A DNA stretch of 64,000 nucleotides from Chitinophagaceae bacterium (GCA_019638475.1 JAHBTR010000001.1:62001-126000); one strand, 5' to 3'; positions 46,759-57,054 are shown, numbered from the stretch's first letter. Translations and numbers: made by a program. The notes: generated from the sequence alone by a model not told the origin.

Positions 46759-47181
46759 ATGAAAGCCCTTTTTTCAATAGTTATATTGTGTTTATTATTT
46801 AGTATTTCTTATGCTAATGATACCATTATTGTAAGAAAAGACCATCGGTTAGATATTCTTGCTCAAAAGCAAATGATTATTAATAAACGTAGCTCAATGC
46901 TTACAAGTACTGGGCAATATAAAGGTTTTAGAATACAAGTTATTAGCACCAGAGATAGAGAAAATGCTTTTAGCATTAAGGCAGATTTATTGACAAAATT
47001 TCCTGAAGAAAAAGTGTATGTAATGTTTCAATCACCCAATTTTAAAGTACGCATAGGAAATTTTATTACAAGAGAAGATGCTGAAAAATTGCGTAAACCA
47101 TTGAATAAAATGTTTAAAAATGGTGTTTTTATTGTAGAAGATGTTATTGATTATATTCCTCCAGCTGATGAAGAATTTTAA
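46759..47181 (+). CDS. SPOR-domain periplasmic protein
   Basis: 141 residues from ATG 46759, giving a signal peptide (ending SISYAND). The C-terminal half is a SPOR-type fold: GFRIQVISTRDRENAFSIK, then FKVRIGNFITREDAEKL. SPOR domains bind denuded peptidoglycan at division sites. The start at 46714 is rejected because it runs over the ALDH-like gene and hides the signal peptide. It lies 10 bases after that gene. Confidence 0.8.
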   Translation: MKALFSIVILCLLFSISYANDTIIVRKDHRLDILAQKQMIINKRSSMLTSTGQYKGFRIQVISTRDRENAFSIKADLLTKFPEEKVYVMFQSPNFKVRIGNFITREDAEKLRKPLNKMFKNGVFIVEDVIDYIPPADEEF

Positions 47182-47243
47182 TTACTTCATACCTCACATT
47201 AATCTTTTTGGAATTTTGTTAGTTGCTGTTTACCTTGTGGCTT

Positions 47244-48425
47244 ATGTTACAAGAAAAAATAAAAGCATTAGCTAAGAAATACAAAGATGAATTTATTGAC
47301 ATTCGTCATCATTTACATACTCATCCTGAACTAAGTTATCAAGAGTTTGAAACAAGTAAATTTATTCAACAAAAACTACTTGAATTAAATATTCCATTTT
47401 CTGTAATGGCAACTACTGGCGTTGTTGGAATAATACAAGGCAATAATCCTGAAAAAAGAATTATAGCACTTCGTGCAGATATGGATGCACTGCCAATTAC
47501 AGAAGAAAATAATGTAGCTTATAAATCTGTAAATACAGGGGTAATGCATGCTTGTGGGCATGATGTACACACAACTTGTTTATTAGGTGCAGCAAAAATT
47601 TTACAAGAAACAAAAGAAAATTGGGAAGGAACTATAAAATTAATTTTTCAACCTGGAGAAGAAAAAAATCCTGGTGGTGCAAGTTTAATGATTAAAGATG
47701 GTGTATTAGACAATCCTAAACCTACAGGCATTATTGGTATGCACGTTCATCCTGGTTTAAACTTAGGAAAATGTAGTTTTAGAACAGGAAGAATAATGGC
47801 AAGTGCAGATGAAATTTATATAACCATAAAAGGAAAAGGAGGTCATGCAGCAGCACCACATTTAACAGCAGATACTATTTTAATTGCTTCGCAAATAGTG
47901 GTTTCTTTACAACAAATTATTTCAAGAAATAATAATCCAATATCTCCATCTGTTTTATCTTTTTGTGCATTTAATGGAGGCAACTCTACCAATGTATTGC
48001 CAAGTGAAGTAAACCTACAAGGAACATTAAGAGCTATGGATGAAACATGGCGTTACAAAGCACATGATTTAATTAAAAAACAAGCTACTGCCATAGCTGA
48101 AGGAATGGGAGCAACTATTGATATTAAAATTGATGTAGGTTATCCAACAGTAGATAATGATGAAACACTTACTACAACTGCATGGCAACTTGCAGAAAAT
48201 TATATGGGTAAAGAATATGTAGAAGAAACTGAATTAAGAATGGGAGCAGAAGATTTTAGTTTTTATACACAGCAAATTCCAGGTTGTTTTTTTAGGCTTG
48301 GGGTAAGAAATGAAGCAGCAGGAATAATACACAATGTTCATACACCTCATTTTAATATTGATGAAAATGCTATTGAATATGGTATGGGTATGATGGCTTG
48401 GTTAGGAGCAAGTGTAGTGTTGTAG
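47244..48425 (+). CDS. M20-family amidohydrolase / metallopeptidase
   Basis: About 393 residues. Metal-binding motifs of the hippurate-hydrolase/IAA-amino-acid-hydrolase group are present: RHHLHTHPELS, HACGHDVHT, PGEEKNPGG and GMHVHPGL, with the dimerisation domain GKGGHAAAPH. It probably removes acyl groups from amino acids or peptides in the cytoplasm. The ATG at 47244 is preferred over a TTG at 47223. It follows the SPOR gene by 62 bases. Confidence 0.9.
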   Translation: MLQEKIKALAKKYKDEFIDIRHHLHTHPELSYQEFETSKFIQQKLLELNIPFSVMATTGVVGIIQGNNPEKRIIALRADMDALPITEENNVAYKSVNTGVMHACGHDVHTTCLLGAAKILQETKENWEGTIKLIFQPGEEKNPGGASLMIKDGVLDNPKPTGIIGMHVHPGLNLGKCSFRTGRIMASADEIYITIKGKGGHAAAPHLTADTILIASQIVVSLQQIISRNNNPISPSVLSFCAFNGGNSTNVLPSEVNLQGTLRAMDETWRYKAHDLIKKQATAIAEGMGATIDIKIDVGYPTVDNDETLTTTAWQLAENYMGKEYVEETELRMGAEDFSFYTQQIPGCFFRLGVRNEAAGIIHNVHTPHFNIDENAIEYGMGMMAWLGASVVL

Positions 48426-48451
48426 TTTTATATTAGTTGTATTTTTTCTTG

Positions 48452-49393
48452 TTATCCACCAATGTTTTTATACGCTTCGTTTATTAAATGTTTTGTTTCT
48501 TCAAAGTCTGTTAAGTCCTTTATGACTAATTCAAGGTCTCCAGTTCCAAAATGTCCAACTTTGCTTACATCACGTCCTTGTCTTGGCATTGGATTTACTT
48601 CGTTTGCATTGAGTTTTAAAAACAAGGTCAATTTCTTTTTATAAGTTTGTAAGCAAACAAAATTTTGGCTTGTTTTGTAAGCGATATAATTTTTCTTTGG
48701 TGTCTCTGTAATTGAATTGTCAATAGTTACGATATAATCCCGAACTGTATTAAATAATTCAAGAATATTTTCGTCAAGATTTTTAAAATGTTCTTCAAGT
48801 GTATAAGTTGCTGTTTTTCTTGTCAAAGCAGCTTTTTTACCAGCTTCTACCATAATAGGATTTTTACTACTTATTTCGTCCGTTTTTTGATTGGAGGTTG
48901 AAGTTGTTCGTTTGTAAACTTCTTCAATATTCAAAATTCCATTATCGTAAGTCTTGTATTGCCAAAGTTCAATGTTTGCACCCATTACTTGAACAGCATG
49001 TAGGTCGTATTTTTTATATTCTGGTGCTAAACAAATTACTCTAATGTCTGACCAATCAACTTCTATATCTTTTCCTAAAGTTTCGTTTGCTGCAATTTGA
49101 AAATCTCCTTTATGGTCTCTTATCCAATGCAAATAATATAGACTTTGATTAATCAGGTCAGACGAAGCTACTTTCTTGTATTCAATAATTACTGGATTGT
49201 TGTCTTCGGAAATTGCAAGTGTGTCAATTCGTCCTGAATGAATGCTACCTGTTGAAAATTCTGTTGCAATAAGTCGGCAATTAAAAATTGTCTCCAAGTT
49301 GTTTTCAACCAATTGTTGCAAGTCTTTTTCAAGTTTGAATTCACTAAGTCTAACTCGTCTTGCTATCCCTTTATCTATTTCAAAAATTGCCAT
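48452..49393 (-). CDS. NucS-like / DUF5655 nuclease-fold protein
   Basis: 313 residues. The N-terminal part resembles DUF91/NucS nucleases: GRIDTLAI with D57 and VIIEYKK with E71 and K73 form a PD-(D/E)xK-like site. The C-terminal ~110 residues match DUF5655-type sequence (TPKKNYIAYKTSQNFVCLQ to the end). It probably cuts DNA or binds damaged or foreign DNA. It is a single gene oriented against its neighbours, and it looks accessory. Confidence 0.75.
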   Translation of the reverse strand: MAIFEIDKGIARRVRLSEFKLEKDLQQLVENNLETIFNCRLIATEFSTGSIHSGRIDTLAISEDNNPVIIEYKKVASSDLINQSLYYLHWIRDHKGDFQIAANETLGKDIEVDWSDIRVICLAPEYKKYDLHAVQVMGANIELWQYKTYDNGILNIEEVYKRTTSTSNQKTDEISSKNPIMVEAGKKAALTRKTATYTLEEHFKNLDENILELFNTVRDYIVTIDNSITETPKKNYIAYKTSQNFVCLQTYKKKLTLFLKLNANEVNPMPRQGRDVSKVGHFGTGDLELVIKDLTDFEETKHLINEAYKNIGG

Positions 49394-49537
49394 TTTTCTC
49401 TCTGTTTATGGTGTGTTCTAAAATGCTCTATAACATCTCAAATATACCAACTTTACCAATTTACCTTATTTTTTTAGTTTCTTTTGTATAAACTTATTGT
49501 AGAGAAAAACAATATCCGAAAATTGTCTTACATATAC

Positions 49538-49574
49538 AAAAACAACCAACACTTCACCATAAATGTTGGTTGTT
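49538..49574 (-). terminator. Intrinsic terminator after ybdK
   Basis: Minus-strand arms AACAACCAACA / TGTTGGTTGTT pair perfectly over 11 bases and run into a short T-tract. It lies 20 bases past the ybdK stop. Confidence 0.75.
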
Positions 49575-49593
49575 AATATTTATTTTTTTCCTT

Positions 49594-50709
49594 TTAAATA
49601 TGTGTATCTAAGAATTGCTCATGTATATAATCTGTAACACTAATCAAGCTATTTGTTTTTTCATAAACTTCTAATTGTCTATCAGCACCACTGCCCATTT
49701 CAAGCATTTTACTAATATAACTAATAAAAGGACGACTACCTAAACCATCTACTACATCATCTACAAAATCTAATAATTCATAAATCAATAAACGAGTTTT
49801 TACTTCAGATTCTTTTCCAAAATCTATTAATGAACCATCAATACCATAACGGCTTGCTCGCCATTTATTTTCATTTAATAAAGCTCTTTGATAGATGATA
49901 AAATTCAAATTTTGAGAACGTAGTTTATACAGTTTAGCACAAATAGCTTGAAACAATGCAGCAATAGCAGCAGTTTCAATTACTGTTAAAGGAACATCGC
50001 AAATTCTAAATTCAACAGTATTAAAGAATGGATGAACTCGTAAATCCCACCAAATTTTTTTGGCATTGTCAATACAATTTGTTTTGATAAGAAGATTTAC
50101 ATAGTTATCATAATCTTCTATGCTTTCAAATTTGTCGGGAATACCAGTTCTTGGAAATTTATCAAATACTTTTGTACGAAAAGATTTATAACCAGTTTTA
50201 CGACCTTCCCAAAAAGGAGAGTTGGTACTTAATGCATAAACGTGGGGTAAAAAATAACGAGCACTATTGGCTATGTGAATAGCCATTTTTCTGTCTTCCA
50301 TACCAACGTGTACATGTAAGCCAAAAATTAAATTGCTTCTGGCTGCTTCTTGCAATTCATTTACAATTTCATTATAACGTACATGGTCTGTTATTAATTG
50401 ATTTTCCCAAAGGCTAAAAGGATGAGTGCCACTTGCACCAACCCATAAGCCTAAATCTTCTGCTATTTTACTAATGGTACTTCTTAGTACTAAAACATCG
50501 TTGTATGCTTCTTCTACATTGGCACAAATGTCTGTACCAACTTCTACTACAGCTTGGTGCATTTCGGCTTTTACTTTATCCATGATTAGTTTTTGCCCTT
50601 CTTGCACTATTTTTTGTTCATGACTTTTTAGTTCTCTTGTTATAGGGTCTATGACCATATATTCTTCTTCTACACCTAATGTAAAATGACGATAATCAAT
50701 ATTTGCCAT
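49594..50709 (-). CDS. YbdK-type carboxylate-amine ligase (GCS2 family)
   Basis: 371 residues. Glutamate-cysteine-ligase-like ATP enzyme that forms an amide bond between a carboxylate and an amine. GVEEEYMVID near the N-terminus, GLHVHVGMED and the DLRVHPFFNTVEFR block are family marks. E. coli YbdK has weak gamma-glutamylcysteine synthetase activity, but the natural substrate is not settled. It follows the ATP-grasp gene by 28 bases on the same strand, implying sequential ligations; a terminator closes the unit. Confidence 0.88.
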   Translation of the reverse strand: MANIDYRHFTLGVEEEYMVIDPITRELKSHEQKIVQEGQKLIMDKVKAEMHQAVVEVGTDICANVEEAYNDVLVLRSTISKIAEDLGLWVGASGTHPFSLWENQLITDHVRYNEIVNELQEAARSNLIFGLHVHVGMEDRKMAIHIANSARYFLPHVYALSTNSPFWEGRKTGYKSFRTKVFDKFPRTGIPDKFESIEDYDNYVNLLIKTNCIDNAKKIWWDLRVHPFFNTVEFRICDVPLTVIETAAIAALFQAICAKLYKLRSQNLNFIIYQRALLNENKWRASRYGIDGSLIDFGKESEVKTRLLIYELLDFVDDVVDGLGSRPFISYISKMLEMGSGADRQLEVYEKTNSLISVTDYIHEQFLDTHI

Positions 50710-50737
50710 TGTTTATTTTTTTTAGTGAAAAGCTATA

Positions 50738-51691
50738 TTAATACAATGTTCTTTTTGCTGCACTATGTTGTATATATTTTCCCCAGGTAAGGTTGTCTTT
50801 ATTTGGTTCAAAAGATTGTGCTTTTTCTATTGCATAGTTAGCAGAGGTTTCTACTACCCAAGCAAAGTTTTCTTCACCTACACTATTTTTATCAGCATCT
50901 GGTGCAGGATTGCAAAAATCAATAGCATAAGGAACTCCATCTCTTACAGCCAATTCTACTGTATTAAAATCATAGCCTAAATATTCATTAATTCTTAAAA
51001 CAATTTCTTCCATTAATTTTAATCTTTCTGGTGTAGGAGAGAAGTTGGCTACATAACGTAAATGATGAGGATTGCGTGGTTCATAAGGCATTATTCTTAC
51101 ATACTTACCACCAATGCAATAACAACGATAATATTCTTCAAAAATAATTTCTTCTTGTAATAGCATGACTAATTGTTCTGTTTCTGCATGTTTTTCAAAA
51201 AAGTCTTCCATACTTTCTAATTTATATACACTTTTCCAACCACCACCAGCAAAGGGTTTCATATATGCAGGAAAACCTGTGTATTTAAAAATGCCTTCCC
51301 AATCTAATGGATAAGCAAGATTGCTAAAAGATTCTGCAGATGTATCATCTGGCAATTCTCTTGAAGGAAGAATAACTGTTTTAGGTACAGGTACATTTAT
51401 TTTTGTAGCTAAACAGTTGTTGAAAAATTTTTCATCAGCACTCCACCAAAATGGATTATTGATAACTGCTGTGCCACACAATGCAGCATTTTTTAAATAT
51501 GCTCTGTAAAAAGGAACATCCTGACTTATTCTATCAATAATAACAGCATATTCTGTGGCTTCTCCTTGCATTACTTTATCTATTCTTACAGGTTCTGCAA
51601 CTATGCCAGCAATATTTTTGCTATTAATTCTTTGAACTAATGCTTCAGGAAAACTTCTTTCTTTTCCGTGTAAAATACCAATTTTTCTCAT
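50738..51691 (-). CDS. ATP-grasp ligase-like protein
   Basis: 317 residues. The ATP-grasp core is visible: the phosphate-binding region MKPFAGGGWKSVYKL, the LLQEEIIFEEYYR adenine segment and the metal-binding C-terminus (VELAVRDGVPYAIDFCNPAP). Members activate a carboxylate as acylphosphate and join it to an amine. With YbdK downstream and an esterase divergent, it probably builds a small peptide-like compound. No close named homologue is recognised. Confidence 0.82.
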   Translation of the reverse strand: MRKIGILHGKERSFPEALVQRINSKNIAGIVAEPVRIDKVMQGEATEYAVIIDRISQDVPFYRAYLKNAALCGTAVINNPFWWSADEKFFNNCLATKINVPVPKTVILPSRELPDDTSAESFSNLAYPLDWEGIFKYTGFPAYMKPFAGGGWKSVYKLESMEDFFEKHAETEQLVMLLQEEIIFEEYYRCYCIGGKYVRIMPYEPRNPHHLRYVANFSPTPERLKLMEEIVLRINEYLGYDFNTVELAVRDGVPYAIDFCNPAPDADKNSVGEENFAWVVETSANYAIEKAQSFEPNKDNLTWGKYIQHSAAKRTLY

Positions 51692-51832
51692 AAAAATAAT
51701 TTTGAAAGGTGTGAAATTTTAATACTTAAATTGTTTTCATTCTTTTTAAAAACTTTGTCAATATATAGCAAGTTATTTGAATAACCATTTTTTTTGTAAA
51801 AAAAGTTTAAATAAATATTTATTTCTTTCTCT

Positions 51833-51840
51833 TACTTTTG
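51833..51840 (+). promoter_or_regulatory. Candidate -7 box of the esterase gene
   Basis: TACTTTTG matches TAnnTTTG and ends 6 bases before ATG 51847, so the mRNA may be leaderless. The in-frame TTG at 51838 overlaps the box, which argues for the ATG start. The -33 element is weak. Confidence 0.4.
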
Positions 51841-51846
51841 ACAGAT

Positions 51847-52677
51847 ATGCCTCAGGAAAAAACTATTGCTTTAGAAACCATTATTGTAGAAAGAATACAT
51901 TTTGAGTCAATTTATTTAGAACGTGAGGTTCTGATAGATGCTTATTTACCTACCAATGTATCAAAACCAGAAAATGTAAATTTATTACTTATTAATGACG
52001 GACAAGATTTAGTGAAAATGTCTTTTGAAGATATTTTAGAAGATTTGAATAGTAAACAAGCTATTGAACCATTATTTTGTTTAGGTATTCATTGTGGAGA
52101 AGAAAGAAAAAGAGAGTATGGTATAGCTTATAGTGCAGATTATAAAGGACGTGGCGATAAAGCTGGTTTATACAACAAATTTATTTTTGATGAACTTTTG
52201 CCTTTAATTAGAAAAAAATACCAAATTCCTTCTTTTAAAGAAAAGGCTTTTGCTGGTTTTTCTTTAGGAGCTTTATCTGCATTAGATATTGTATGGAATC
52301 ATGCAAGTGAGTTTACAAAAGCAGGTGTTTTTAGTGGTAGCTTATGGTGGAGAAAAAAAAGCTATGAAGATGGGTATAAAGATGAAACTGATAGGTTAAT
52401 GCACTTGCAGGTTAGAAAAGGCACATTTTATCCTTGGCTAAAATTTTATATTCAATGTGGTGCATTGGATGAAAGTGAAGACAGAAATAAAAATGGAATT
52501 ATTGATAGTATTGATGATGCTTTAGATTTTATTGTAGAATTAAAAGCTAAAGGCTATACTAATGAGCATATTAAATATGTACTTCTTTCAGATGGTAAAC
52601 ATGATGTACTCTCATGGTTTAAAGCCTTACCAGATTTTTTAAAATGGGGGTGGGGGAAAAATAAGCCTTTAAAATAA
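51847..52677 (+). CDS. Esterase-D-like alpha/beta hydrolase
   Basis: About 276 residues. The nucleophile motif is GFSLG in AFAGFSLGALSALD, and the catalytic His is in SDGKHDVLSWF near the end. The family (putative esterase / enterochelin-esterase type) hydrolyses esters or peptides of small molecules. It is transcribed divergently from the ATP-grasp-YbdK pair and shares a 155-base control region with it, suggesting export, maturation or breakdown of their product. Confidence 0.85.
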   Translation: MPQEKTIALETIIVERIHFESIYLEREVLIDAYLPTNVSKPENVNLLLINDGQDLVKMSFEDILEDLNSKQAIEPLFCLGIHCGEERKREYGIAYSADYKGRGDKAGLYNKFIFDELLPLIRKKYQIPSFKEKAFAGFSLGALSALDIVWNHASEFTKAGVFSGSLWWRKKSYEDGYKDETDRLMHLQVRKGTFYPWLKFYIQCGALDESEDRNKNGIIDSIDDALDFIVELKAKGYTNEHIKYVLLSDGKHDVLSWFKALPDFLKWGWGKNKPLK

Positions 52678-52686
52678 TAACCATTA

Positions 52687-53259
52687 TTAGCAAGCAATAT
52701 GATGGCTTACAGTATGATTATTGCCCAACAGTAATGTTCTTAAAATTGCTTTTGCACGGCTAAATTGAGATTTGCTGGTGCTTTCTGTAATACCTAAAAA
52801 ATTGGCTATTTCTTTATGAGAATATCCTTCTATGGCATACATATTAAATACAGTTTTATAACCATCGCTTAAAGTAGAAGTTATTTTATGCAAATCTTTT
52901 TCAAATAAATTATCTAAAGCATTTGAGTAATTGTCTTTAATAGTATTTTCAATCATATCAGAAATATCATTTGTATTATTCTTGTTTTTACGAATGTGCT
53001 CAATAGCTGTATTAACAAATATTCTGCGTATCCAACCTTCAAAAGAACCTTCTCCACGATATTTATCTAAATTTCTAAATAATTTTACAAATCCATCTTG
53101 TAATACATCTTCAGCATCTGCCTGATTTTTGGTATATCGTAAGCATACTACAAACATTTTTGAAGAATAGGCATCATACAATTCTTTTTGACTTTTTCTG
53201 CAACCTGCAATACAATTTTGAATTTGTATATTACTGTTTGAGTTGATAGATTGTAACAT
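52687..53259 (-). CDS. ECF-type RNA polymerase sigma factor
   Basis: 190 residues. Region 2 includes NQADAEDVLQDGFVKLFRNLDKYRG and the -10 recognising EGWIRRIFVNTAIEHIRK; region 4 includes MYAIEGYSHKEIANFLGITESTSKSQFSRAKAIL. No anti-sigma gene lies next to it, so its signal is unknown. It converges on the esterase gene with 9 bases between stops. Confidence 0.9.
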   Translation of the reverse strand: MLQSINSNSNIQIQNCIAGCRKSQKELYDAYSSKMFVVCLRYTKNQADAEDVLQDGFVKLFRNLDKYRGEGSFEGWIRRIFVNTAIEHIRKNKNNTNDISDMIENTIKDNYSNALDNLFEKDLHKITSTLSDGYKTVFNMYAIEGYSHKEIANFLGITESTSKSQFSRAKAILRTLLLGNNHTVSHHIAC

Positions 53260-53400
53260 AGCTAAAATATTTATATGCCATAATACAATCTACTACAGTG
53301 CCAAACAAATAAATAATTGATAATCAGTTAATTAATAGATAAGATTTTGTAAAATAAATCTAATTGATGGAAAGATAATCCCATAATGGGAGAGAATGGT

Positions 53401-54426
53401 TTATGAAAGTGTAGGATGAATGCCTAAACCATATTTGCCTTCTATACTAACATTAGACGAAGTTATGGACAAACCTGTTGCAAGGTCTTTTGTTAAAAGT
53501 AATGGACCATCCATATCTACATAATCTAATTGAGGTAAGAAATGAGCAATAGCAGCAGTGCCTATACTGCTTTCATTCATGCTGCCCATCATTACTTTCA
53601 TTCCAAAACTTTTTGCTTGTTCTATCATACGAAGTGCAGGACTAATGCCACTACATTTGGTAAGTTTAATATTTATTCCATGAAAATATTTGTAACATTT
53701 TGCCACATCTTCTTCTTCAACACAACTTTCATCTGCTATAATAGGTAAGGGGCTTTTGTCAAATAATATTTTCATTCCTTGCCAATTATCTTTTGCCAAA
53801 GGCTGCTCTACAAATTCTATATCTAAATCTTTTAAAACATTTATTTTTTCTAATGCTTCGTTTGTTTCCCAAGCTCCATTAACATCAACTCTTAATTTGG
53901 CGTTGGTATTTTTTCTTATTTCAGTAATAATTTCTATATCGTTCGGAAGTCCTAATTTAATTTTATAAGTGTGCCAAGTATGTTCTTTTATTTTATTCAG
54001 CATATTTTCTATACTATCTAAACCAATAGTATAGTTAGTTAGTGGGTAATTTGTCCATTCAGTATTCCATATTTCGTATAATCTTTTTTTAGCCATCATT
54101 TTACCATACAAATCCCAAGCAGCTATATCTAAAGCAGCTACTAAAAATGGTTCAGATTCTAATAAGTGATGTAAATAATGCCAATACCTATCTGGTTCAG
54201 TTAAAGCAAATTTTTCTATCAGTTGTTTTTTACTTTCTATTGTAGCAATCATTTTATCTACTGTAACATTATAATAATCAATTGCTGGAGCTTCGCCAAT
54301 TCCATAAAAATTACCCAGTTCTAAAATTACCACTAATGTAGGTTGATGTGTTTTAGTTCTATTGCCAGAAATTTGGAAAGGATATTGAAAGGGTAGATTA
54401 TATGTATAGTAATGTAGTTTCATCAT
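53401..54426 (-). CDS. Dipeptide epimerase (enolase superfamily)
   Basis: About 341 residues from ATG 54426 (MMKLHYYTYNLPF). An upstream frame to 54510 adds 28 residues that do not fit the family. The KxK site (YKIKLG), the metal ligands in RVDVNGAW, FVEQPLA, and ADESC plus the late Lys in IKLTKCSG match the L-Ala-D/L-Glu epimerase group, active in murein-peptide recycling. Related epimerases accept other dipeptides, so the substrate is open. MenC in this window is a second enolase-superfamily member. Confidence 0.85.
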   Translation of the reverse strand: MMKLHYYTYNLPFQYPFQISGNRTKTHQPTLVVILELGNFYGIGEAPAIDYYNVTVDKMIATIESKKQLIEKFALTEPDRYWHYLHHLLESEPFLVAALDIAAWDLYGKMMAKKRLYEIWNTEWTNYPLTNYTIGLDSIENMLNKIKEHTWHTYKIKLGLPNDIEIITEIRKNTNAKLRVDVNGAWETNEALEKINVLKDLDIEFVEQPLAKDNWQGMKILFDKSPLPIIADESCVEEEDVAKCYKYFHGINIKLTKCSGISPALRMIEQAKSFGMKVMMGSMNESSIGTAAIAHFLPQLDYVDMDGPLLLTKDLATGLSITSSNVSIEGKYGLGIHPTLS

Positions 54427-54510
54427 TTCATTAAAAATCAAAGGTATTACTATAAGGTTACTATAAAAGAAAGAATCTTTAGTTATCAGGTCTAAAGTAA
54501 GCTCAATCAC

Positions 54511-54806
54511 CTTTGCAATGCTCCCATTCTATAAGGCTTTCAATATTTTATTCACAAATGTAGTAAAACTCTTTAGTAAATGGGCTTTAAAAGGAGATAC
54601 TAACTTAACATAATATTAATTATAGGATATAATAAACCTTTTAATAAGAGAATATTGTTAATATAATTTTTCTTGCCTACATATTTAATTTAATTTAATA
54701 GAGAAAAATAAATTCTTAATAAAATCGTAAAAGTTTATAGTAAGTATCATTTAAAAAAGTTTTCAGTGCATTAATGAATTATGTTTGCAACCAATTAACA
54801 TTAACA
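54511..54806. other. Gene-free control region between epimerase and Omp28-like gene
   Basis: AT-rich 296 bases without a convincing frame. The only signal seen is a -7-like box TATGTTTG at 54780-54787, facing the lipoprotein gene. Confidence 0.5.
54780..54787 (+). promoter_or_regulatory. Candidate -7 box of the Omp28-like gene
   Basis: TATGTTTG fits TAnnTTTG. It overlaps the upstream ATG at 54774, so translation most likely begins at the second ATG, 54807. Confidence 0.4.
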
Positions 54807-55895
54807 ATGAAACAATTTAATAGATATTTAATTTTCAGCTTATTATCAGTATGTATATTTTCTTGTTCAAAAGAAAATACAACTATTGATGCTATTCCTA
54901 CCAGTATGAAAATTTCATTTAATAAAACTACTGTGGTTGCAGATGGAATTGACGAGGTTACTGTTACAGTAAAAGACCAAGATGGAAACGATATTTCTTT
55001 ATCTTCTTTAATTTATGTAGATGATGTGCCTATTAGGGGCAATTTAGTTTTCTTTGAAAACAATCAACAAGGCTCTCATACAATTTATGCCAATAAATAT
55101 GGTATTTTCAGCGATACTTTATCTATTGCAACCACTGCTCCAGCAGCAGCAAAATATTCAACTAAGGTTTTGGCAGAATATTTTACAGGTTCTTGGTGTG
55201 GTTGGTGTCCAAGAGTAGATTATAAATTGAATGCTTTTATGGCAGCAAATACTGATTTGTTGGCTATTCAAATTCATAATAACGATATAATGGCTGACAG
55301 AAATGTAGATTCTACTTTAAGAGCAACTTATGGTATTTCTTCTGTACCTAATATTTTGATAAATCGTAAGGCATTTTTACAAGAAAATGGCGATGTGATG
55401 AATCAATCTGACAGCACATTATTAGCTCCACATTATCAAAAACGTGCAGTAATTGGTTTGGCTCTAAATACTTCTATTACAGGAAATACACTTAATGTAA
55501 CAGCCAAAACTGGTTTTGATGCTACTATACATGATAGTTTAAGATTGGTTGTTTTATTAGTAGAAGATAATGTAATAGCTCCTCAAACCAATTATTATGA
55601 CAATAATGATGATTATGCAGGAAATCCATTTTACAACTCAGGAAATCCTATTACCAATTTTGTTCATAATGGCGTTTACAGATTATCTCCTACCACTATT
55701 TCAGGTATAACCATACCAGCAGATAAGCAAGTAAAAGATGATGAATATTCTGCTAATTTTTCTTTAGATATAACAGGCTTAAATGCTGCTAATCTGAAAG
55801 TTGTAGCTTTTGTAATGTTTGCAGATAGCCAAACAAGAACAGGTATTATGAATGCTCAATGGGTAGCTGCTGGGCAAAATAAAAATTATGATTAA
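54807..55895 (+). CDS. Omp28-like lipoprotein with thioredoxin-type CXXC
   Basis: About 362 residues. Begins [22 protein letters not shown], a lipoprotein signal with the lipid-receiving Cys in FSCS. A beta-rich Ig-like segment (about 25-105) precedes a thioredoxin-like domain with SWCGWCPR (about 130-136) and the cis-Pro region SSVPNILI. A further beta domain ends the protein. It may have a thiol-disulfide role at the outer surface. It ends sharing TTAA with the trhO stop. Confidence 0.82.
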   Translation: MKQFNRYLIFSLLSVCIFSCSKENTTIDAIPTSMKISFNKTTVVADGIDEVTVTVKDQDGNDISLSSLIYVDDVPIRGNLVFFENNQQGSHTIYANKYGIFSDTLSIATTAPAAAKYSTKVLAEYFTGSWCGWCPRVDYKLNAFMAANTDLLAIQIHNNDIMADRNVDSTLRATYGISSVPNILINRKAFLQENGDVMNQSDSTLLAPHYQKRAVIGLALNTSITGNTLNVTAKTGFDATIHDSLRLVVLLVEDNVIAPQTNYYDNNDDYAGNPFYNSGNPITNFVHNGVYRLSPTTISGITIPADKQVKDDEYSANFSLDITGLNAANLKVVAFVMFADSQTRTGIMNAQWVAAGQNKNYD

Positions 55896-56950
55896 GGTTG
55901 TTTCATTGCTGAACGTAGTTCATCTAATCTGGGTCTTAACCTTGCTTTACTTTTATTAAAAATCATTATTCCTTTATCTATTCCTTTTCTTATTTCTTTT
56001 TGGCGTTCTAAAGGAATATGCAAGGTTTCTTTACATTCATCAGAACAGCAGCCTTCATATTTTGTAGCACATTCATTACATTGAATAAATAGTAAATGAC
56101 ATCCATCATTTTTGCAGTTAGTATGTGTGTCGCAAGGTTTGCCACATTGATGACATTTAGCAATAATGTCTTCTGTAATTCTTTCTCCTAACCTATTATC
56201 AAATACAAAATTTTTGCCTATAAACTTGCTTTTTAAGCCTTGTTCTTGTGCTTGTTTTGCATAATTAATAATACCACCTTCTAAATGAAAAACATTTTTA
56301 AATCCATTGTGAAGCATAAAAGCACTTGCTTTTTCGCACCTGATGCCTCCTGTACAATACATAATAATATTTTTATCTTCATTACCCTTCATCATAGATA
56401 CAGCCATAGGTAATTGTTCTTTAAAAGTATCGCTTGGAATTTCTACAGCTTTTTCAAAATGCCCTACTTCATATTCATAATGATTACGCATATCAATCAC
56501 TATTGTTTTGTCATCTTGCATTAAAGTATTGGCTTGTTGTGCATTTAAGTATTTACCTTTTTTCTGCATACTAAATGAAGGGTCATTAATACCATCTGCT
56601 ACAATTTTTTCTCTTACTTTAATTTTTAATACCCAAAAACTTTTACCATCATCGTCAATAGCTATGTTTAAACGTAAGCCATTCAATGGTTCTATACTGT
56701 ACAAGAATGTTTTGAATAATGCAAAATTGCTTTCTGGCACACTTATTTGGGCATTGATACCTTCTTTAGCTACATACACTCTTCCAAAAACTTTAAGGGG
56801 AAAAAAGTGCTTGTACAAATAATCTCTAAACTCTTGTGGATTTTGAATGAGAAAATAACTGTAAAAACTGATGGTAATACGATGTTCAGTTTCTTTCATT
56901 AATTGTTCTTTCAGCTCTTTATTGCTAATTCTGTTGTGTAGCACTGCCAT
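55892..56950 (-). CDS. trhO: tRNA uridine(34) hydroxylase TrhO (rhodanese family)
   Basis: 352 residues. Hydroxylates wobble uridine 34 using oxygen. The N-terminal acylphosphatase-like region, the rhodanese domain with [13 protein letters not shown] and the active-site Cys in [12 protein letters not shown], and the C-terminal Cys-rich zinc-binding segment ([26 protein letters not shown]) match TrhO (YceA). It overlaps the Omp28-like stop by 4 bases, convergently. Confidence 0.92.
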   Translation of the reverse strand: MAVLHNRISNKELKEQLMKETEHRITISFYSYFLIQNPQEFRDYLYKHFFPLKVFGRVYVAKEGINAQISVPESNFALFKTFLYSIEPLNGLRLNIAIDDDGKSFWVLKIKVREKIVADGINDPSFSMQKKGKYLNAQQANTLMQDDKTIVIDMRNHYEYEVGHFEKAVEIPSDTFKEQLPMAVSMMKGNEDKNIIMYCTGGIRCEKASAFMLHNGFKNVFHLEGGIINYAKQAQEQGLKSKFIGKNFVFDNRLGERITEDIIAKCHQCGKPCDTHTNCKNDGCHLLFIQCNECATKYEGCCSDECKETLHIPLERQKEIRKGIDKGIMIFNKSKARLRPRLDELRSAMKQP

Positions 56951-57054
56951 ATAATAAAATTTTAGACATCATTTTAATCAAGATAAAATAATGTTTCAAT
57001 TAAATAATGAACCTGTTTGCATAACAGGCAAAATTTTCTGTGCAAAAATAAGTG

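Noticed and set aside
53220..53330. TTTGGCAC upstream of the sigma-factor gene as a sigma-54 promoter
   Set aside because: The second element is at the wrong spacing.
56951..57054. AACAGG/CCTGTT hairpin as a terminator between pyrF and trhO
   Set aside because: Short stem without a T-tract in either useful direction.
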